From NCBI GenBank assembly GCA_913031285.1, contig CAJWEI010000034.1, forward strand, positions 1 through 36,398: a stretch of DNA of 36,398 nucleotides, in the 5' to 3' direction. Source of the stretch: an uncultured Alphaproteobacteria bacterium. Its GTDB lineage: Bacteria > Pseudomonadota > Alphaproteobacteria > Rhodobacterales > Rhodobacteraceae. The position numbers and the translations under genes are program-made. Below are positions 34,027-36,398 of this stretch, piece after piece. The stretch's first letter is position 1, and each line of letters starts with the position of its first letter. The notes below the pieces were generated by a model. The model was given only the letters and a program-made list of their open reading frames with translations. It had not been told where the DNA came from and ran no database searches.

Positions 34027-35240
34027 ACGTTATCTAGCACTGACGCCTCTATCCCAACGAGTTCAAGCAAAGATTCATAAGGATTTTGCGATCTGACTGC
34101 GGCATTAATTTCTTCAGCCTGCAAATCTTGCAAAACATATTTTTGTGCAACTTCTTCGACACAAAACTCCGTCCACCGGATTAGTGCCAATTTAAGATAA
34201 GGACCGGCTTTTCTGTTGGCCGAAAGTTCCCTTATACTGTTGCACCACCGATGCGGTATTTTAAGGCTTCCATCCATCGCAATTTGACGCAACCGATGTT
34301 TCAAATCCGGATTTTTGAACCTTTTAAGCAGGGCTGAGGCATATACTTCTGTTTCTTCCTCGGTCACCCCTTGAAGCGTTTGCGCAGCCTCTCTCATCAG
34401 GCCATGCGCCTGTAGTCGCAGTTCGGCATCGCTAACCGCCTGATGAACAAATTCATACCCTGCTAGAATACCTGCATAGGCCAAAAAAGAATGTGCACCA
34501 TTCAACATGCGCAATTTACGCTGCTCATGCGGGCTTACATCTTCGACAAACTGCACATTAGCCCAATTGGGCCGCGGCCCAACAAAACGATCTTCTATCA
34601 CCCATTCTGAAAAAGGTTCGGTAGCGACAGCCATAATATCGCCGGTAGCATCCATCAAATCATGGGTGGCAGCGGGTGTGATACGATCAACCATCGAATT
34701 AGGAAAAGAGACCTTTGTCCAATCAATTTCTAACTCTGCAGCTTCGGCGAAATCACGCACTGCTCTGGAAAGAATATCTCCATTGTGACTGAGATTATCA
34801 CAGCTCAATACTGTTAACGGCGTTTTTCGGCGCACCAAACCATAAGCCAGAAAACCGATCGCAGTTTTAGGCTGATCTGTCTTCAAATCTTCCAGAATTT
34901 CAAGATTATTGAGATCAAGCAGATTGTCAGAGGTAAGTGTATATCCTTTCTCTGTTACGGTGAGCGAAACTATATGCGTTTCAGCGTCTGCCACAGCGGT
35001 TATCACCGACAGCTTGTTTTCGGGCGCCACCAAAACAGATTCCAAGACCGTAATCCGTTTATCTGCGTCGCCCCGAACGCTAAGAGTATAGTCATAGTTT
35101 TGCTTGCTCAGACCATCACGGATTGCCGCAGATCTCAAACTGACACCAAGGATCGACCAATTCCCCTCGATCTGAGTGTAATCCGCCATATGAGCACGAA
35201 AGAAATTTCCCACCCCTATATGTAGAATACGTTTGGTCAT
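34023..35240 (-). CDS. Mannitol dehydrogenase family oxidoreductase (fructuronate/tagaturonate reductase-like)
   Basis: A 405-residue long-chain polyol dehydrogenase. Rossmann motif RILHIGVGNFFRAHMADY (4-21), LSCDNLSHNG (146-154), FPNSMVDRITP with Asn181, and the catalytic Lys242, Asn247 and His250 in RKLRMLNGAHS. It interconverts uronates and aldonates (fructuronate/mannonate as UxuB, tagaturonate/altronate as UxaB) or sugar alcohols and ketoses. ATG 35240 is chosen since AAAGGAT lies 7 bases upstream; an ATG 24 bases earlier has no such site. It is about 80 residues shorter than E. coli UxuB but complete in its motifs. With UxaA intact and UxuA broken, the tagaturonate-altronate step is the more useful one here. 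Confidence 0.87.
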   Translation of the reverse strand: MTKRILHIGVGNFFRAHMADYTQIEGNWSILGVSLRSAAIRDGLSKQNYDYTLSVRGDADKRITVLESVLVAPENKLSVITAVADAETHIVSLTVTEKGYTLTSDNLLDLNNLEILEDLKTDQPKTAIGFLAYGLVRRKTPLTVLSCDNLSHNGDILSRAVRDFAEAAELEIDWTKVSFPNSMVDRITPAATHDLMDATGDIMAVATEPFSEWVIEDRFVGPRPNWANVQFVEDVSPHEQRKLRMLNGAHSFLAYAGILAGYEFVHQAVSDAELRLQAHGLMREAAQTLQGVTEEETEVYASALLKRFKNPDLKHRLRQIAMDGSLKIPHRWCNSIRELSANRKAGPYLKLALIRWTEFCVEEVAQKYVLQDLQAEEINAAVRSQNPYESLLELVGIEASVLDNV

Positions 35241-35663
35241 CTGTTTATCCTTTCGCCATAGCACCCTAAAGATACCTATGGTAATCTCGCCCCTAAGGCC
35301 TTAACGCGAGCTAAGTCCCCTATAAAAAGTCACTGTTATGCTCTTTGCAAATAAGCGATATCAGTCTTTAATATATTCTGTATCCGTCTGCTACTCTCCG
35401 TTTTCTTTTAAGCCTAGTGATACGTTTGATTGGAACACAACCTCAAGAGGAAAACCTAATAGATTCAATTTGCCTAACGTCAGCGATCGTGTAAGATTTC
35501 TAAGAATTAATTGGGAAAAATCGTTATAGTTTTTGTGGCTTTGCTGAGAAATGTTACATTTCATTTGTTTAGGCTTTCAATTTAGGATCATAAATTTTCT
35601 TCGCAACTTACGTTCTAAGGTTCTGGACTTAATCAGGAGTAACTGTCGGAGAGAGTACAGAAA
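35241..35663. other. Intergenic region with an inverted repeat
   Basis: About 420 bases between the reductase start and the broken LtnD-like gene. At 35286-35310 CTCGC and GCGAG flank the palindrome TAAGGCCTTA (35294-35303). It could be an operator for the reductase gene, whose start is about 50 bases away, or a hairpin. No gene recognised in the remainder. Confidence 0.4.
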
Positions 35664-36398
35664 ATGGAACGGGGTACGATGCAAAATAGAATTATTGGTA
35701 TTAGAGATATGAGCTCCAGCTTGGCAAAAAACCTCATCCAAAACGGGTTTGAAGCGAGTGGGCATGACTTGAAATCAACGCGTATGGATGCATTTGAGGC
35801 AATGGGGGGCAAGCAATGCCGCTGAGGTTAGGTCCTCCAGCGATGCGGTCTTTGTTATGGTTATGACTGGAGAAGAAGCAAAATTGGTCATTTTGGGAAA
35901 AGACGGTTTAGTTTCGAATATGAAAGCAGGCGGAGCAGTTTTGTTGACTGCCACCATTAAACCCAATGAAGAAAGCAGGATTGCCGCAGCAGTGGAAGGC
36001 TCGGGTATTAACTTGATCGACTCGCCGGTATCAGCCCGATATCCCGGTGCCCAAAGTGGCACACTCACCCTTATGGCCGCAGAACCCGACGGAATTCTAG
36101 AACAATTTGCCCCAGTCATGGAAGCTGTCTCAGGCACGATCCATAGGGTTGGTGAGAAAGCTGGCATGGGAAAGACTGTAAAAGCCTGTCTGCAAACTCT
36201 TATCGGCTCTATCTTTTCTGTGACATTCGAAGCTTATGTGCTAACGGCAAAAGCTGGCGTAAAACGATAAGATCTCTTAAGAGTTTTTTCAACCAGCATT
36301 GCAGGCTCTGGCTGCACTAACACAGCACTTGAGAATATTATCGATCGGAAATTTGCACATACAGGTAGCGGAATTGGAACAACGCATAAAGACCTGAC
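35664..36398 (+). pseudogene. L-threonate dehydrogenase-like (LtnD) oxidoreductase, broken, runs off the window
   Basis: Homology to the LtnD-type branch of the hydroxyisobutyrate dehydrogenase family is visible throughout: SSSLAKNLIQNGFEASGHDL, SDAVFVMVMTGEEAKLVILG, SPVSARYPGAQSGTLTLMAA, GMGKTVKACLQTLIGSIF, and TGSGIGTTHKDL. Three lesions disable it. The cofactor GxGxxG is GIRDMS. A run of six G (35804-35809) shifts the frame: five would give EAMGASNAAEV. A TAA at 36268-36270 interrupts the C-terminal domain, after which the family sequence resumes in the same frame (STSIAGSGCTNTALENIIDR). Intact enzymes oxidise L-threonate or D-erythronate to the 2-oxo acid. Confidence 0.85.

Noticed and set aside
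1-36398. tRNA/rRNA genes, CRISPR arrays, insertion sequences, phage genes
   Set aside because: The intergenic stretches were read on both strands; no cloverleaf, regularly spaced repeat, transposase or terminal inverted repeat was found.

Overview
The window looks like a piece of an alphaproteobacterial chromosome, most likely a Roseobacter-group (Rhodobacterales) marine heterotroph with fairly low GC for that group. This is an inference from the gene families (tripartite tricarboxylate transporter, DUF2161 and DUF2938 proteins, DMT/EamA transporters, a XylD-like dehydratase, DenD, PhyH-family oxygenases) and not from any marker gene. I see no rRNA, tRNA, CRISPR array, phage gene or insertion sequence.

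Left part (1-6300): the 3' end of an AgaZ/KbaZ/GatZ-type aldolase subunit overlaps an amino-sugar-6-phosphate deacetylase, the edge of an amino-sugar locus. Next comes a scar where a truncated hydantoinase B and a truncated DMT transporter lie head to head. Single genes follow: a class I glutamine amidotransferase, a LysE exporter, an alpha/beta hydrolase that keeps the full fluoroacetate-dehalogenase active site, and a histidine phosphatase.

Middle-left (6600-16800): a minus-strand cluster tctC-tctB-tctA / acylating aldehyde dehydrogenase / AMP-binding acyl-CoA ligase / TSUP (TauE/SafE-like) exporter / MFS, with a divergent amidase. The ligase plus acylating dehydrogenase plus TSUP exporter resembles the SauT-SauS logic of sulfoacetate breakdown (sulfonate uptake, CoA activation, reduction to sulfoacetaldehyde, sulfite export). 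Xsc is not in the window.

Middle (16900-21400): unlinked genes for a small Ala/Glu-rich protein, DUF2161, DUF2938, a secreted ankyrin protein and a class C beta-lactamase-fold serine hydrolase.

Right part (21600-36398): a sugar-acid catabolic island. A minus-strand operon encodes SDR, XylD-like dehydratase, FAH-family hydrolase and 2-hydroxyacid dehydrogenase, fitting a non-phosphorylative pentonate (or 6-deoxyhexonate) route that ends in pyruvate plus glycolate (or lactate). Divergent from it are a GarR-like reductase and a DenD-like dehydrogenase. A second plus-strand operon runs UxaA altronate/galactarate-type dehydratase, Gfo/Idh/MocA oxidoreductase, PhyH-family dioxygenase, then KDG kinase, with a convergent mannitol-dehydrogenase-family uronate reductase.

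The island is visibly decaying. uxuA is reduced to a 3' stub with a G6 frameshift, a GntR/FCD regulator lacks most of its DNA-binding domain, a hydroxyisobutyrate-dehydrogenase 5' stub is joined to a frameshifted DMT 3' half, and an LtnD-like dehydrogenase at the right edge carries a lost glycine motif, another G6 frameshift and an in-frame stop.
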